Shown: piece after piece, positions 1 through 9,801 of the stretch
Numbering within the stretch: position 1 is the stretch's first letter
Layout of the letters: each line of letters begins with the position of its first letter
Source: Ohtaekwangia koreensis
GTDB taxonomy: Bacteria > Bacteroidota > Bacteroidia > Cytophagales > Cyclobacteriaceae
Direction of reading: 5' to 3'
Assembly: GCF_900167975.1 (NCBI RefSeq)
Contig: NZ_FUZU01000003.1
Coordinates: 372,001-436,000 of the forward strand
DNA: 64,000 nt
Program-made: the position numbers and the translations under genes
Notes under the pieces: generated by a model
Told to the model about the DNA's origin: nothing
Databases searched by the model: none
The model's input: the letters and a program-made list of their open reading frames with translations, nothing else

Positions 1-1265
1 TCGAAGAAGAAAAGAATCTAAAAACAGCTATAGCATTATGTGCCCAGAAGCTAGCACAAAAACCATCCGAGGATGAGGAGAAATATTTACGTGAAGCTTC
101 TTATAGTCTCAACCGGAATTACGAAAGCTTTATCAAGCGACTCGAGAAACAATTCCCGGAGTACTTCAATTTGAAATTCAACGCGAGCTCTCCTTCCATT
201 CAGCAATTGCAAAAGAAACTCGATTCCAAAACAGCTCTGCTCAGTTACTTTATTGATGAAAAGAACAATCACCTGTATATATTTCAAATCACAAAAAACA
301 AGTATAAAATCATTGAGCATGCGTTGCCTGCCGAATTCGGAAAGTATATAACCGGCATGCGTAACGGGATTTTCTTTAATGACATGAAAGTATTTTCTGT
401 CGCATCTCAAAAGTTATCTACATTACTTCTCCCTAAACATTTGCCGGCCTCTATACGTGATCTGTTAATACTCCCTACGGGAAGATTAAGTATAATTCCG
501 TTTGAGGCGTTGTTCACCCGGGAAACTAAAGTTGCTGATACGTATAAGACACTCCCCTACCTCATAAATCGATATACAATACGATATGAATTTTCTGCAG
601 GCCTCATTCTGCAAAAATCTACTACGCAACGTATGGCCCATGCGCCCTCTATCCTGCTATGTGCACCCGTAACATTCCCCGAAGAAGATAACCTGAACGA
701 ATTACCCGGAACAGAATCTGAGGTAAATGAAATCGCTAAACTCTTCGGCACACAGAATTATACCAGTGGGCTTTATTTGAAAGAACAAGCGGATGAAAAG
801 TTGATCAAGTCAGAAAAGGTAAAGAACTATAATTACATTCACCTAGCTACACATGGTGTGGTGGATGAAAGCAATCCGGCATTGTCGAGAATATTTTTAC
901 AATCAGATATAGGATCCGAAGATGGAAATCTTTTCACAGGAGAGATCTATAATCTTAACCTGGATGCCGACCTCGTAACGCTTTCTGCATGTCAGACCGG
1001 GCTTGGAAAAATTTCAAAAGGCGAAGGAGTCATCGGATTGTCACGTGCCCTGGTATATGCGGGGGCACGAAGCATTATCGTTTCATTCTGGAGTGTTGCC
1101 GATGAATCGACCTCAGAACTCATGAAAGACTTTTATAGGAAGATGCTTGAAAATCGTAGTGCCGATTTCAGTACAAGCCTGCGAAATGCAAAGCTCGAAC
1201 TCGTGAAGAATGAAAGCTATGCTGCCCCTTACTATTGGGCTCCGTTCATCCTCATCGGTTTTTAG
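1..1265 (+). CDS. CHAT-domain protein, 3' part (5' end outside window)
   Basis: The reading frame is open from the first bases of the window, so the gene begins upstream; 420 residues are visible. The last 300 or so form a CHAT domain, a caspase/separase-like fold often found after TPR repeats. The likely catalytic dyad is visible: His in IHLATHG (codon at 852-854) and Cys in LSACQTGLG (codon at 990-992), followed by GEGVIGLSRALVYAGA and the late YYWAPFILIG motif typical of the family. The visible N-terminal part is helical and charged and may be the end of a TPR or coiled-coil region. Family knowledge suggests a protease or a scaffold, but the substrate cannot be told. The next gene is convergent and starts 7 bases after the stop, so it gives no functional clue. 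Family assignment is secure; function is not. Confidence 0.85.
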   Translation, partial: EEEKNLKTAIALCAQKLAQKPSEDEEKYLREASYSLNRNYESFIKRLEKQFPEYFNLKFNASSPSIQQLQKKLDSKTALLSYFIDEKNNHLYIFQITKNKYKIIEHALPAEFGKYITGMRNGIFFNDMKVFSVASQKLSTLLLPKHLPASIRDLLILPTGRLSIIPFEALFTRETKVADTYKTLPYLINRYTIRYEFSAGLILQKSTTQRMAHAPSILLCAPVTFPEEDNLNELPGTESEVNEIAKLFGTQNYTSGLYLKEQADEKLIKSEKVKNYNYIHLATHGVVDESNPALSRIFLQSDIGSEDGNLFTGEIYNLNLDADLVTLSACQTGLGKISKGEGVIGLSRALVYAGARSIIVSFWSVADESTSELMKDFYRKMLENRSADFSTSLRNAKLELVKNESYAAPYYWAPFILIGF

Positions 1266-1272
1266 TATCTAG

Positions 1273-1641
1273 CTATAGTACAGGACGAATACGCATATTC
1301 CGGATGACGCCATCTTCAATCTGGAATACGTGTTGTACATCTTTTATAGATACTATATTTCCTTTCAGGTCCCGGATTATTTGATTCGCTTCAACCACAA
1401 ATTTACCTTCTTCATCCGTTTCGAAGTTTACAGGCTTTACATGGGGATCCATAAAGCTCCATTGGCGAGACCAATAATCACGGATGCCACTATGCCCTTG
1501 TACAAGTCCACCCTCCAAGGCATTTGCCCAATCGGCTTCAGGATGTATCACCTCCAACGCTGCGTCTATGTCGCGGGCGTTAAAAGAATTATAGACATAT
1601 TGCAAAAGTTCACGATAATCCAGGTCTTGCGAAATAGTCAT
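1273..1641 (-). CDS. SnoaL/NTF2-like protein
   Basis: A 122-residue protein with the SnoaL-like (NTF2 superfamily) pattern: an N-terminal helix pair (ELLQYVYNSFNARDIDAAL), then HPEADW, a GHSGIRDYWSRQW segment and a closing beta-sheet (VQHVFQIEDGVIRNMRIR). These small cone-shaped domains bind hydrophobic ligands or act as isomerases or cyclases; most bacterial single-domain members have no known role. There is no signal peptide, so it is expected in the cytoplasm. It is convergent with the CHAT gene and is preceded by about 140 bases of non-coding DNA, so it is probably transcribed alone. Domain call is good, biochemical role unknown. Confidence 0.75.
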   Translation of the reverse strand: MTISQDLDYRELLQYVYNSFNARDIDAALEVIHPEADWANALEGGLVQGHSGIRDYWSRQWSFMDPHVKPVNFETDEEGKFVVEANQIIRDLKGNIVSIKDVQHVFQIEDGVIRNMRIRPVL

Positions 1642-1782
1642 ACTCCAAGGTTAATTATGATCTAATTTCACACCCAGGTCGCTGCATAACAACAAAATTG
1701 CCACAGACTGCCGGGATCAGCACACTAAGCCGCAATTATGACGACAGATGTTAGATATCTATACCCCAATATCAGGCGTTAT

Positions 1783-4185
1783 TTATTCATAGCGCAACGA
1801 CTTCGCGGGATTTGTTCGGGCAGCCTTTATTGTATGAATACTCACCGTAAAGAGTGCTATAGCAATTACCACAAGACTTGGCAACGCAAAGATCCACCAC
1901 TCCATGGCTATGCGATTGGCAAAGCTCTGCAGCCACGTTGTCATAACCCACCACGCCAGCGGTGTTGATACGACAATGGAAATACCCAAAAGCGCGATAT
2001 AGTCTTTACTGATCAAGCTTAATATACTGGGTATAGATGCTCCCAAAACTTTGCGAACACCGATCTCTTTGGTGCGCTGAATTGCTGTAAGGGAAGACAA
2101 TCCAAATAAACCAAGACAGGCTATAAATATTGCGAGCGTTGAAAATATACCGAACACCTTTCCGAACTGCTGGTCTGCTTTATACTGTTGATTGTAATGA
2201 TCATCGAGGAAAAAATGAATGAATGGATTTCCGGGGAATAACGTCTTCCAGTCATTCTCAAAATTTACCAGTGACTCTTTTACGTTAGCAGTATTGAATT
2301 TGATGGAATAGTAACCGCCAGGTGATTTACCATAACGAAAGACCAGGGGATCGTACGCTTTCTTCAGCGACTCCTGGTGATAGTTTTTCACTACACCAAC
2401 GATCTTGAAGGTATCACCCCAGAAAAATATTTTGTCATTCAATGCCTCTTCAGGATGTTGAAATCCCATTTGTCTGCACGCAGCTTCATTCAACAGAACT
2501 GAACTTTCCTCATCAGAAGTCTCGGCAGAGAATGACCGACCGGCTGCCAGCGCTATACCAAATACTTTAGTAAAGTCATGGTCCATCAAAATGACACGGT
2601 ATTGCTTTGCATCTTCTTCACCCTGACTCAATCTTCGTATACCACCTGCATTCCATCCTGGCTGGCGGCCAGGTATAGAGGTTGACGCAGTCATGCCTGC
2701 TACTTCAGAATATTGCTCGATGGTATTTTTGAACACCTGGAATTTTTGCTGATATGTTGAGTCAACAACGTTCGGAGAGTTCAATATTAAAGTCTGATCT
2801 ATATTTACACCTAACTCTTGTTCCTGCATGTGGCGGATCTGGCGATACACCGTAAACGTACCAACGATCAACGTAATGGAAGCAATGAACTGGGTAATCA
2901 CCATGCCTTTGCGGAAATATATACCTTTATTTGTATTCTTGAATCTGCCCTTTAATACTTCAACTGGTTTATAACCTGATAATACAAATGCAGGATATAG
3001 TCCTGATAACAGGGCACCGCCAATGATCAGTAAGCCCATCCAAACCCAAAACATTTTTTGCCTGAATAAAAGATAATCAAGCTGACGACCCGTTATATCA
3101 CTGAATGACGGTGTCAGTAAAATCACAAACGCTATGGCGATCACTACAGCAACAGCATTCAGCAGTACGGACTCAAACAAGAACTGTTGAATAAGTTGAG
3201 ACCGAAAGCCTCCCATCACTTTACGCACACCAACTTCGCGTGCCCGTTCGATAGATTTTGCAGTAGACAGATTTATATAGTTGATCCATGCAATGATGAG
3301 AATCAACACGGCTACAATGGAAAGAAAGTACGTTGATTGCCGATTACCGTTTTGCTTAAATTCACCAATGAAATCAGAGTCGAGATGAATATCCGTTACA
3401 GGTTGCAGATGAAATACCATACTGGCGCTATATTTCTTTAACTCTTCGCCTGCATGCTTCTGCACAAAGGCAGGAAGCTTCGCCTCAAATGCCTTTACAT
3501 TGGTTCGTTCATCCAACAATATATAGGTTAAGAATCCATCCCACTGCCAGGAGGTTATCGGATCATTCCATAGTTTATTCAGACTGGAGAATGACATGAG
3601 TATATCAATCTTCATGTGTGAATTATCAGGCAGGTCTTCAAACACTCCGGTTATCTCGTAATCATTTTCACCATTGTTCTTTAAAAGTTTACCGATCGGG
3701 TTTTCACTGCCGAAATATTTCTTCGCCATCGACTGTGACACTACAATTTTAAACGGATCTTTCAGAACAACAGAGTCGGTGCCCTCTAATAACTTAATGG
3801 AAAATACACGGAAGAAGTCCTCCGAAGCAAAGTATGCATAATCTTCCTTGAAGAATACATCATCGTGCGCGAAAACAGAATTGCGTTGTGTGAGCCTGGT
3901 ATAATATTGCACCTCCGGAAAATCATTCTTCAGATCGGCACCAACACCTGCACAACCCGAAGCCCATCGTGTTGAAAGTTCTCCCTTGTCGTAACGATCA
4001 AGCTGTACGCGGAAAATTTGATTTTTATTCTTCAGAAAGTCATCGTAGCTGAACTCGTGCATCACATATTGCGTAATCAGCATACAGGCCATCATGCCTA
4101 TGGCCAAGCCTAAAACATTGATACTTGTAAACGCTTTATTCCGTGAAATATAGCGCCATACGGAAGTCATATAGTTCTTAAACAT
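1783..4185 (-). CDS. FtsX/MacB-type ABC transporter permease
   Basis: An 800-residue membrane protein with two MacB_PCD plus FtsX units, the usual size and layout of the Bacteroidota-specific permeases. The N-terminus (FKNYMTSVWRYISRNKAF, then INVLGLAIGM) is the classic start of this family. The first FtsX core carries AREVGVRKVMGG near residue 320 and the second carries TKEIGVRKVLGA near residue 710; large extracytoplasmic MacB_PCD domains lie between membrane helices at about 20-45, 285-305, 340-360, 380-400, 430-450 and 680-790. Such permeases couple to a separate ATPase (not in this window) and are thought to act by mechanotransmission on peptides, lipids or antibiotics rather than by classic import. 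It stands alone and is preceded by a sigma-54-type promoter and upstream palindromes (separate entries), which suggests induction through an enhancer-binding response regulator. Confidence 0.9.
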   Translation of the reverse strand: MFKNYMTSVWRYISRNKAFTSINVLGLAIGMMACMLITQYVMHEFSYDDFLKNKNQIFRVQLDRYDKGELSTRWASGCAGVGADLKNDFPEVQYYTRLTQRNSVFAHDDVFFKEDYAYFASEDFFRVFSIKLLEGTDSVVLKDPFKIVVSQSMAKKYFGSENPIGKLLKNNGENDYEITGVFEDLPDNSHMKIDILMSFSSLNKLWNDPITSWQWDGFLTYILLDERTNVKAFEAKLPAFVQKHAGEELKKYSASMVFHLQPVTDIHLDSDFIGEFKQNGNRQSTYFLSIVAVLILIIAWINYINLSTAKSIERAREVGVRKVMGGFRSQLIQQFLFESVLLNAVAVVIAIAFVILLTPSFSDITGRQLDYLLFRQKMFWVWMGLLIIGGALLSGLYPAFVLSGYKPVEVLKGRFKNTNKGIYFRKGMVITQFIASITLIVGTFTVYRQIRHMQEQELGVNIDQTLILNSPNVVDSTYQQKFQVFKNTIEQYSEVAGMTASTSIPGRQPGWNAGGIRRLSQGEEDAKQYRVILMDHDFTKVFGIALAAGRSFSAETSDEESSVLLNEAACRQMGFQHPEEALNDKIFFWGDTFKIVGVVKNYHQESLKKAYDPLVFRYGKSPGGYYSIKFNTANVKESLVNFENDWKTLFPGNPFIHFFLDDHYNQQYKADQQFGKVFGIFSTLAIFIACLGLFGLSSLTAIQRTKEIGVRKVLGASIPSILSLISKDYIALLGISIVVSTPLAWWVMTTWLQSFANRIAMEWWIFALPSLVVIAIALFTVSIHTIKAARTNPAKSLRYE

Positions 4186-4328
4186 AGGGAGAATTTAAAA
4201 CGATATACTGCTATATATTGAAATGGTTACAGCTGATGCTTATTTATCCGAATGTTCAGATTCACTATATGTATCTCAGAAGATGAGTACAAGCTTTAAC
4301 ACACACGTATCCGGATTCCTTAGAGCCA

Positions 4329-4344
4329 AGCAATCACGATGCCA
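4329..4344 (-). promoter_or_regulatory. Sigma-54 (RpoN) -24/-12 promoter for the permease
   Basis: Read on the minus strand the site is TGGCAT-CGTGA-TTGCT. It matches the TGGCAC-N5-TTGCW consensus with one change and keeps exactly ten bases between the invariant GG and GC. Transcription would start about 12 bases downstream, near 4316, giving a leader of about 130 bases before the ATG at 4185. It is the only site of this quality that I noticed in the intergenic regions of the window. Confidence 0.6.
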
Positions 4345-4391
4345 TTGGCAAAATGCGGTTTTAAAATAACAGATGGTGATTTTTAAAATCG

Positions 4392-4432
4392 ACAACGTTG
4401 TACTATCGTACGAAAACGTCCGTGAGCGGACA
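4392..4432. promoter_or_regulatory. Palindromic cluster, candidate enhancer (UAS) for sigma-54 activator
   Basis: Three short palindromes lie about 50-90 bases upstream of the sigma-54 site: ACAACGTTGT (4392-4401), GTAC-TATC-GTAC (4400-4411) and GTCCG-TGAG-CGGAC (4418-4431). The last two have 4-base spacers and centres 19 bases apart, close to two helical turns, as expected for side-by-side dimers of an NtrC-type activator. The activator is not encoded in this window. Confidence 0.45.
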
Positions 4433-4441
4433 ACAGCATAA

Positions 4442-5887
4442 CTACTTGTTACGACTGCCTTCAAGCTTACGATTGATGATGCGAATGATCTCGTCAAGCT
4501 CCTGTGCTGCTTCCTGAAGACGTTCCAGTATCTCTTCCCGGTCGTCCATCAACTCTTTGATTCTTGCTAGTTCAACCAACCCAAGGATTCGTGCTAACGG
4601 CCCACGCACTTCATGCGCTGTAAAGAATGCATACTCTATAAGCTTCTGATTTTGCTGGGCTATCTCTTCTGTGCGTTCCTGTACTTTCATTTCCAGGTTC
4701 TCGTTCATTCTATTGATCTCTATGTTCAGCTTCATCAACGCCTCTTTAGCCTGATGATTGGTTTTATTGAGCGCATAAAACTTAAATCCCAACATCACAG
4801 CGAGGATCAGAATCAGTGACACTCCACCTATCGCTATATATTGTCGCTTTACGATTTTACGTTGAAAACCCAGCTCCTGTTCCTTCTGCTGATAGTCGTA
4901 TAGCATTTGAATCGTAGCGATCTGCTCGCGCCTTTCATTCTCAAAGATGACACGTTCAAGATCTGACACCTGTCGGGTAAAATAAAGTGCAGAATCCAGG
5001 TTCCCTTGTTTCTCAAAATATATACTTAAAAATTTTAGTGCTTCCATTTCCTGCGCCCGGTTATTCCTCTTCTTCGCCAGCGCAATGGTCGCGCGCAGAT
5101 AATAATACGCAGAGTCAAACTGCTGGGAATTCAGGAACAGTTGTCCTAATTTATTATTGGCCGCAATGACCTGCATGTTGTCGCTTGAAATCTTCGCATA
5201 GCGAATAGCATCTTTATAGTAAGAAGACGCCAATGTGTAATTATCCTGGTCTGAATATACTTCGCCCATTGCCAGGTATACATGACTCAATCCTCCTTCA
5301 TACTTCAACTGTTGTAGCCGGCTCAGCGACTCTTTACAGAGCTCCAATGCTTTGGCAAAATTTTTTGCATTCCTATAATATTCGGACAACAGCAGCAATG
5401 AGTTTGACACTCCCAGGCTGTCGCCTATAGTCCGTTTTAATTTCAGTGACTGTTCAGAAAATTCGCGCGCTTTATCAAATTGATTCTGCTTGCTAAAGAT
5501 AAGGGCGAGATTGTTGAGTACTTTTGCTTTCCCTGATGGATCGCTGATCTCTTCATACAACTTGAGCGACTGATAGCAATATTCGACTGCTACAGAATAT
5601 TCATTTCGAACATAATGAAGTATACCCAGAATTTTGAGTGACTCAGCAAGTCCTTTCTTGTACGACGTTCCTCGGGCCTTAACGGCTGCATCGTTGGCAA
5701 ATTTTTCGGCATCGTTGGGAGATAATATAGTATACTGAAAGGCAAGCGCATTGAGCAGATCAATACGCTGCTTTTCGTCTTCGATTGTAGGAAGAACTTT
5801 TAAAAGCGAATCAATCCTGTGCTGCTGGGCGAATACAATTGTACTCGTTAAAAAAATAAATATAGCAGTCGAAAAAAAATTCTTCAT
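4442..5887 (-). CDS. TPR protein ending in a histidine phosphoacceptor (DHp) domain, no ATPase
   Basis: A 481-residue protein. The start at 5887 is chosen because it gives a clean signal peptide (MKNFFSTAIFIFLTSTIVFA); an ATG six codons upstream spoils it. Residues about 30-310 are tetratricopeptide repeats, about 345-370 one membrane helix, and 375-420 a coiled coil. The C-terminus is a DHp helix pair with the phosphoacceptor in TAHEVRGPLARILGL (His425), closely like the DHp of the kinase encoded at 42036-45206. The protein stops right after the second DHp helix: there is no HATPase domain, and the 256 bases that follow encode none in any frame. It starts 36 bases after metF and may be the last gene of the methionine operon. 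It may accept phosphate from another kinase or act as a dimerising decoy; both are inference. Confidence 0.8.
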   Translation of the reverse strand: MKNFFSTAIFIFLTSTIVFAQQHRIDSLLKVLPTIEDEKQRIDLLNALAFQYTILSPNDAEKFANDAAVKARGTSYKKGLAESLKILGILHYVRNEYSVAVEYCYQSLKLYEEISDPSGKAKVLNNLALIFSKQNQFDKAREFSEQSLKLKRTIGDSLGVSNSLLLLSEYYRNAKNFAKALELCKESLSRLQQLKYEGGLSHVYLAMGEVYSDQDNYTLASSYYKDAIRYAKISSDNMQVIAANNKLGQLFLNSQQFDSAYYYLRATIALAKKRNNRAQEMEALKFLSIYFEKQGNLDSALYFTRQVSDLERVIFENERREQIATIQMLYDYQQKEQELGFQRKIVKRQYIAIGGVSLILILAVMLGFKFYALNKTNHQAKEALMKLNIEINRMNENLEMKVQERTEEIAQQNQKLIEYAFFTAHEVRGPLARILGLVELARIKELMDDREEILERLQEAAQELDEIIRIINRKLEGSRNK

Positions 5888-5923
5888 TATGGCACATACC
5901 AACAAACAGGGCGCTAATATAAC

Positions 5924-6880
5924 TTAAAATAATTCTTTTGCTATTCTATAGATAGGATCTGATTTGCCCATGGAATAAAAATGCAATGTTGGAACACCTT
6001 TCTGTATTAACTCCTTCGATTGCTGAATACACCATTGGATTCCGACTTCCTTTAATGCAGTGTTATCTTTACACTTCTCTGCCTCATCCGAAAGTTCTTC
6101 CGGAATGTCTATATGAAAAGTTTTCGGTAAAACGGTTAATTGCCCTTTCCCGGTCAATGGTTTTATACCTGGAATAATCGGAACTTCAATACCGGCCTCA
6201 CGACATTTATCAACGAACTCGAAATACTTTTTATTGTCGAAGAACATTTGAGTAACTATATATTGCGCACCCATTTCAACTTTAAGCTTCAGGTATTTTA
6301 AATCAGCTTTCAGGTTTGGCGCATTAAAGTGCTTCTCAGGATAGCCCGCTACACCAATACAAAAGTTTGTCGGTGCTGCTGTGGTTAACTCATCATCAAG
6401 ATATACCCCCATGTTCATGTTGACTACCTGGCCAAGTAAATCAGATGCATACCGGTGTCCATCCGGTTCCGGAACAAATTTAGATTCGCTCTTAATCGCA
6501 TCGCCTTGCAGTAACAATACATTATCGACTCCTAAAAAATGAAGATCGATCAATGCGTTTTCAGTTTCTTCCTTACTGAATCCTCCGCAGATAATATGCG
6601 GAACTGTATCAACCTTATAGTGATTCTGAATGGCAGCACAAATACCTACTGTACCCGGGCGCTTGCGTGTTGTTATTTTTTCCAGCAGGCCACCATCTTT
6701 CTTTCTATATACATATTCTTCGCGGTGGTAGGTAACATCTATGAACGGAGGCTTGAACTCCATCAATGGATCTATATTATTAAAAAGACTTTTGATGTTC
6801 TCGCCCTTTAACGGAGGAAGGATTTCAATTGTAAATAAAGTTTTACCGTTGGCGTTTTTCAGGTGGTCGACTACTTTCAT
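5924..6880 (-). CDS. metF: 5,10-methylenetetrahydrofolate reductase
   Basis: A 318-residue cytoplasmic FAD enzyme that reduces 5,10-methylene-THF to 5-methyl-THF, the methyl donor for methionine synthase. The whole protein is the single MTHFR TIM-barrel domain, slightly longer than the roughly 296 residues of the E. coli enzyme. Visible family motifs are FTIEILPP near residue 16 (the Glu aligns with the catalytic acid), DVTYHREEYVYRKKDG, VLLLQGDAIKSES, LKLKVEMGAQYIVTQMFFDN and IPGIKPLTGKGQL. It lies 105 bases downstream of the cobalamin-dependent half of methionine synthase, same strand, so the cofactor supplier and the user are in one transcription unit behind the SAM riboswitch. The assignment is firm. 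Confidence 0.97.
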   Translation of the reverse strand: MKVVDHLKNANGKTLFTIEILPPLKGENIKSLFNNIDPLMEFKPPFIDVTYHREEYVYRKKDGGLLEKITTRKRPGTVGICAAIQNHYKVDTVPHIICGGFSKEETENALIDLHFLGVDNVLLLQGDAIKSESKFVPEPDGHRYASDLLGQVVNMNMGVYLDDELTTAAPTNFCIGVAGYPEKHFNAPNLKADLKYLKLKVEMGAQYIVTQMFFDNKKYFEFVDKCREAGIEVPIIPGIKPLTGKGQLTVLPKTFHIDIPEELSDEAEKCKDNTALKEVGIQWCIQQSKELIQKGVPTLHFYSMGKSDPIYRIAKELF

Positions 6881-6985
6881 TTTTATCGTATTGTGTGCTG
6901 AAACGTTTTTATATTATTGTTGTGTGTCACTTAAGATGTTCAAATATATCTGCAATGTTATTTGGCAGTAATTATATTCAACGGC

Positions 6986-9667
6986 CTATATATCGTAACT
7001 CAAATTAGGAGAAAGCCATTTTTCTATCTCTTCGATACTCATGTTTTTCCGCTTGGCGTAGTCTTCTACCTGGTCTTTTTCAATTTTCCCAAGACCAAAG
7101 TATTTTGAGTCAGGGTGTGAAAAGTAAAATCCACTAACTGCTGCTCCTGGATACATAGCGTATGATTCCGTGAGCTCTATGCCAACTTTGCCTGCGTCTA
7201 ACAATTCAAAGAGCAATTTCTTTTCGGTATGATCAGGGCAAGCCGGGTATCCGGGTGCAGGACGTATACCTTTATACGCTTCCTCTATCAACTGCTCTTC
7301 CGTTAAATGTTCATCGGTAGCATAGCCCCATATTTCTTTGCGCACTTTTTCATGAAGGCATTCTGCAAAGGCTTCTGCCAAACGATCTGCGAGTGCTTTC
7401 GCCATAATCTCAGAGTAATCATCCTGATTGGCTTTATGAAAATCTACAAGCTTCTCAAGACCGAGACCAGCGGTTACAGCAAACATACCGAAGTAATCTT
7501 TATGTGGCTCGGGCGAAATAAAATCAGCCAAGCAGAAGTTCGGGAGGTTCTGCGCTTTCTTATTCTGCTGACGCAGGAAATGAAACGCTGCAAATGGTTT
7601 TGTTTGCGTCTCATCTATATACAAGTCTATATCATCCCCGGTGTTCACGGCAGGATAGAATGCAATTACGCCACTCGCTTGTAGGCTTTTATCTCTGACG
7701 ATTTCGTCTAACATTTTATTAGCGTCATCAAAAAGTTTTTTGGCCTCTACTCCCACTACAGCATCTTTGAAAATGCCGGGATAACGTCCCGCGAGCATCC
7801 AGGTTTGGAAGAACGGTGTCCAATCTATATACTTCCGAAGTTCATCTAATGGAAAATTGACAAATTCCTTCCGCCCGATAAACGCAGGCTTGGTATATCT
7901 GGTCTTGGACCAATCTATATTTACCTTGTTCTTACGAGCATCGGCTAACGAAATATAGTTCTTGGTTCCCTTTCGATTTTCATGGTCAACCCGTAACTGT
8001 TGGTACTCCTGTTTTACTTTCAACTTGAACGCTGCCCGTGTTTCCGTACTGATCAACTCACTGGCTACCGGCACGGAGCGTGAAGCATCCAGCACGTGTA
8101 CAACAGGGCCTTCATATACCGGGTCAATCTTTACGGCTGTGTGAATCCGTGATGTTGTAGCACCTCCAATGAGCAACGGCAAGTCGAGTTTCTGGCGTTG
8201 CATTTCTTTTGCAACGTGTACCATCTCATCCAGCGAAGGCGTAATGAGGCCGCTCAAACCAATGACATCAACCTTCTCGCGTATTGCTGCTTCTATGATT
8301 TTTTCAGAAGGCACCATCACACCAAGATCTACTACGTCATAGTTGTTACATGCCAATACAACGCCCACTATATTCTTTCCTATATCGTGTACATCGCCCT
8401 TAACAGTTGCCATCAAAATTTTGGCGGCAGCTTTACTTTGTTCACCGCTAAGTCTTTTTTCTTCTTCGAGGAAAGGTGTAAGGTACGCAACAGACTTTTT
8501 CATCACACGTGCACTCTTTACTACCTGTGGCAAGAACATCTTACCAGCGCCAAACAGATCGCCCACCACATTCATGCCGGCCATCAAGGGTCCTTCAATC
8601 ACAAATAGCGGTCGGCCATACTTGACGCGCGCTTCTTCTGTATCTGCATCTATAAAATCAATAACACCTTTTACCAGTGCATGGGTGATGCGTTCTTCAA
8701 CCGTGCCTTTTCTCCATTCATCGTCGAGTTCTTTTTTCTTGGCAGACCCTTTTACGGTCTCAGCAAATTCCAGTAGCCGTTCCGTTGCATCCTCTCTGCG
8801 ATTCAACAAAACATCCTCCACCCTTTCCAACAGTGCTTTGTCTATCTCATCATATATTTCGAGCATGGTTGGATTCACTATACCCATATCCATACCGTGT
8901 TGTATAGCATGGTATAGGAATGCTGAGTGCATGGCTTCACGCACTTTCTGATTCCCGCGAAAACTAAAGGACACGTTGCTGACACCTCCGCTTACGTGAG
9001 CACCGGGCAGATTTTCACGAATCCACTTTGTCGCTTTGAAAAAATCCAAAGCATAATTTCTATGCTCATCAATTCCAGTGGCAACCGGAAAGATGTTCGG
9101 ATCAAAAATGATATCCTGCGGTGCGAACTGTACAATGTTTACAAGTATATCGTACGCTCTTTTACAAATGGAAATTCGTTTTTCATACGTATCAGCCTGC
9201 CCTTGTTCATCGAACGCCATGACTACTACGGCAGCGCCATAACGCTTCACAAGCTTTGCCTGCCGTATAAATTCTTCTTCACCTGCTTTTAAACTGATGG
9301 AGTTTACGATACCCTTTCCCTGTAAACACTTCAAGCCGGCTTCGATCACTTCCCATTTGGAAGAATCTACCATAACGGGTATCACAGCAATCTCCGGTTC
9401 GGAAGCCATCAAGTTCAGATATCGAACCATGGCAGCCTGGGAATCAAGCATCCCTTCATCCATGTTCACATCTATTACTTGTGCGCCACCACGAACCTGG
9501 TCGAGTGCAACCTCAAGGGCTTCTTCGAATTTATCTTCCTTAATGAGTTTTAAAAACCTCGCAGAACCCGTTACGTTGGTACGTTCCCCTATATTTACAA
9601 AATTCGAATTAGGAGTAATCTCAATTGCTTCGAGTCCGCTTAATTTTAATCTATAATCCATAGTCAA
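6986..9667 (-). CDS. metH: Methionine synthase, folate/cobalamin/reactivation subunit (split MetH, C-terminal part)
   Basis: An 893-residue protein matching MetH from its second domain onward. Residues about 15-290 are the pterin-binding domain ([11 protein letters not shown] at its start), about 320-410 the cobalamin cap, about 415-545 the B12 domain with the [10 protein letters not shown] motif (cobalt-ligating His near residue 426) plus [13 protein letters not shown] and LIGGATTS, and about 580-893 the AdoMet reactivation domain with [16 protein letters not shown] near residue 801. The homocysteine domain is missing here and is encoded separately 132 bases upstream (9800-10816). Together the two should transfer methyl from methyl-THF to homocysteine through methylcobalamin. 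The break falls exactly between domains and both parts have proper ends, so this is a true gene split, not a frameshift. Confidence 0.96.
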   Translation of the reverse strand: MTMDYRLKLSGLEAIEITPNSNFVNIGERTNVTGSARFLKLIKEDKFEEALEVALDQVRGGAQVIDVNMDEGMLDSQAAMVRYLNLMASEPEIAVIPVMVDSSKWEVIEAGLKCLQGKGIVNSISLKAGEEEFIRQAKLVKRYGAAVVVMAFDEQGQADTYEKRISICKRAYDILVNIVQFAPQDIIFDPNIFPVATGIDEHRNYALDFFKATKWIRENLPGAHVSGGVSNVSFSFRGNQKVREAMHSAFLYHAIQHGMDMGIVNPTMLEIYDEIDKALLERVEDVLLNRREDATERLLEFAETVKGSAKKKELDDEWRKGTVEERITHALVKGVIDFIDADTEEARVKYGRPLFVIEGPLMAGMNVVGDLFGAGKMFLPQVVKSARVMKKSVAYLTPFLEEEKRLSGEQSKAAAKILMATVKGDVHDIGKNIVGVVLACNNYDVVDLGVMVPSEKIIEAAIREKVDVIGLSGLITPSLDEMVHVAKEMQRQKLDLPLLIGGATTSRIHTAVKIDPVYEGPVVHVLDASRSVPVASELISTETRAAFKLKVKQEYQQLRVDHENRKGTKNYISLADARKNKVNIDWSKTRYTKPAFIGRKEFVNFPLDELRKYIDWTPFFQTWMLAGRYPGIFKDAVVGVEAKKLFDDANKMLDEIVRDKSLQASGVIAFYPAVNTGDDIDLYIDETQTKPFAAFHFLRQQNKKAQNLPNFCLADFISPEPHKDYFGMFAVTAGLGLEKLVDFHKANQDDYSEIMAKALADRLAEAFAECLHEKVRKEIWGYATDEHLTEEQLIEEAYKGIRPAPGYPACPDHTEKKLLFELLDAGKVGIELTESYAMYPGAAVSGFYFSHPDSKYFGLGKIEKDQVEDYAKRKNMSIEEIEKWLSPNLSYDI

Positions 9668-9774
9668 TTATCTGTATCTATTGCCGCGCGCTATATTTTG
9701 CGTCCGGTTTAAGTCATTTCAATGATTTCAGTTATCGCTATAAATGATCCATCAGTTTGCTAAAGCGCATTCAT

Positions 9775-9801
9775 GATATATACTTTTACAATGTATATAT
9801 C
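9775..9801. repeat. 9-bp perfect inverted repeat between the two methionine synthase genes
   Basis: GATATATAC (9775-9783) and GTATATATC (9793-9801) are perfect inverted copies around a nine-base loop, overlapping the last two bases of the upstream gene's stop codon. With no G/C-rich stem or U-run it is a poor terminator; it could be an RNA processing or 3'-end stabilising hairpin, or only a reflection of the TATATA-rich composition of the window. Confidence 0.45.

Noticed and set aside
4186-4441. Search for a lost HATPase domain downstream of the TPR-DHp gene
   Set aside because: The 256 bases are too short for the domain, encode none of its N, G1 or G2 boxes in any frame, and instead hold the sigma-54 promoter region.
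8343-8951. Long plus-strand open frame (about 200 codons) antisense to methionine synthase
   Set aside because: It mirrors the conserved metH reading frame, is Ser/Thr-rich in the way antisense frames are, and shows no domain, signal or promoter.
9668-9799. Idea that the two methionine synthase genes are one gene broken by a frameshift
   Set aside because: The break is at a domain border, each part has its own start and stop, and 132 non-coding bases lie between.
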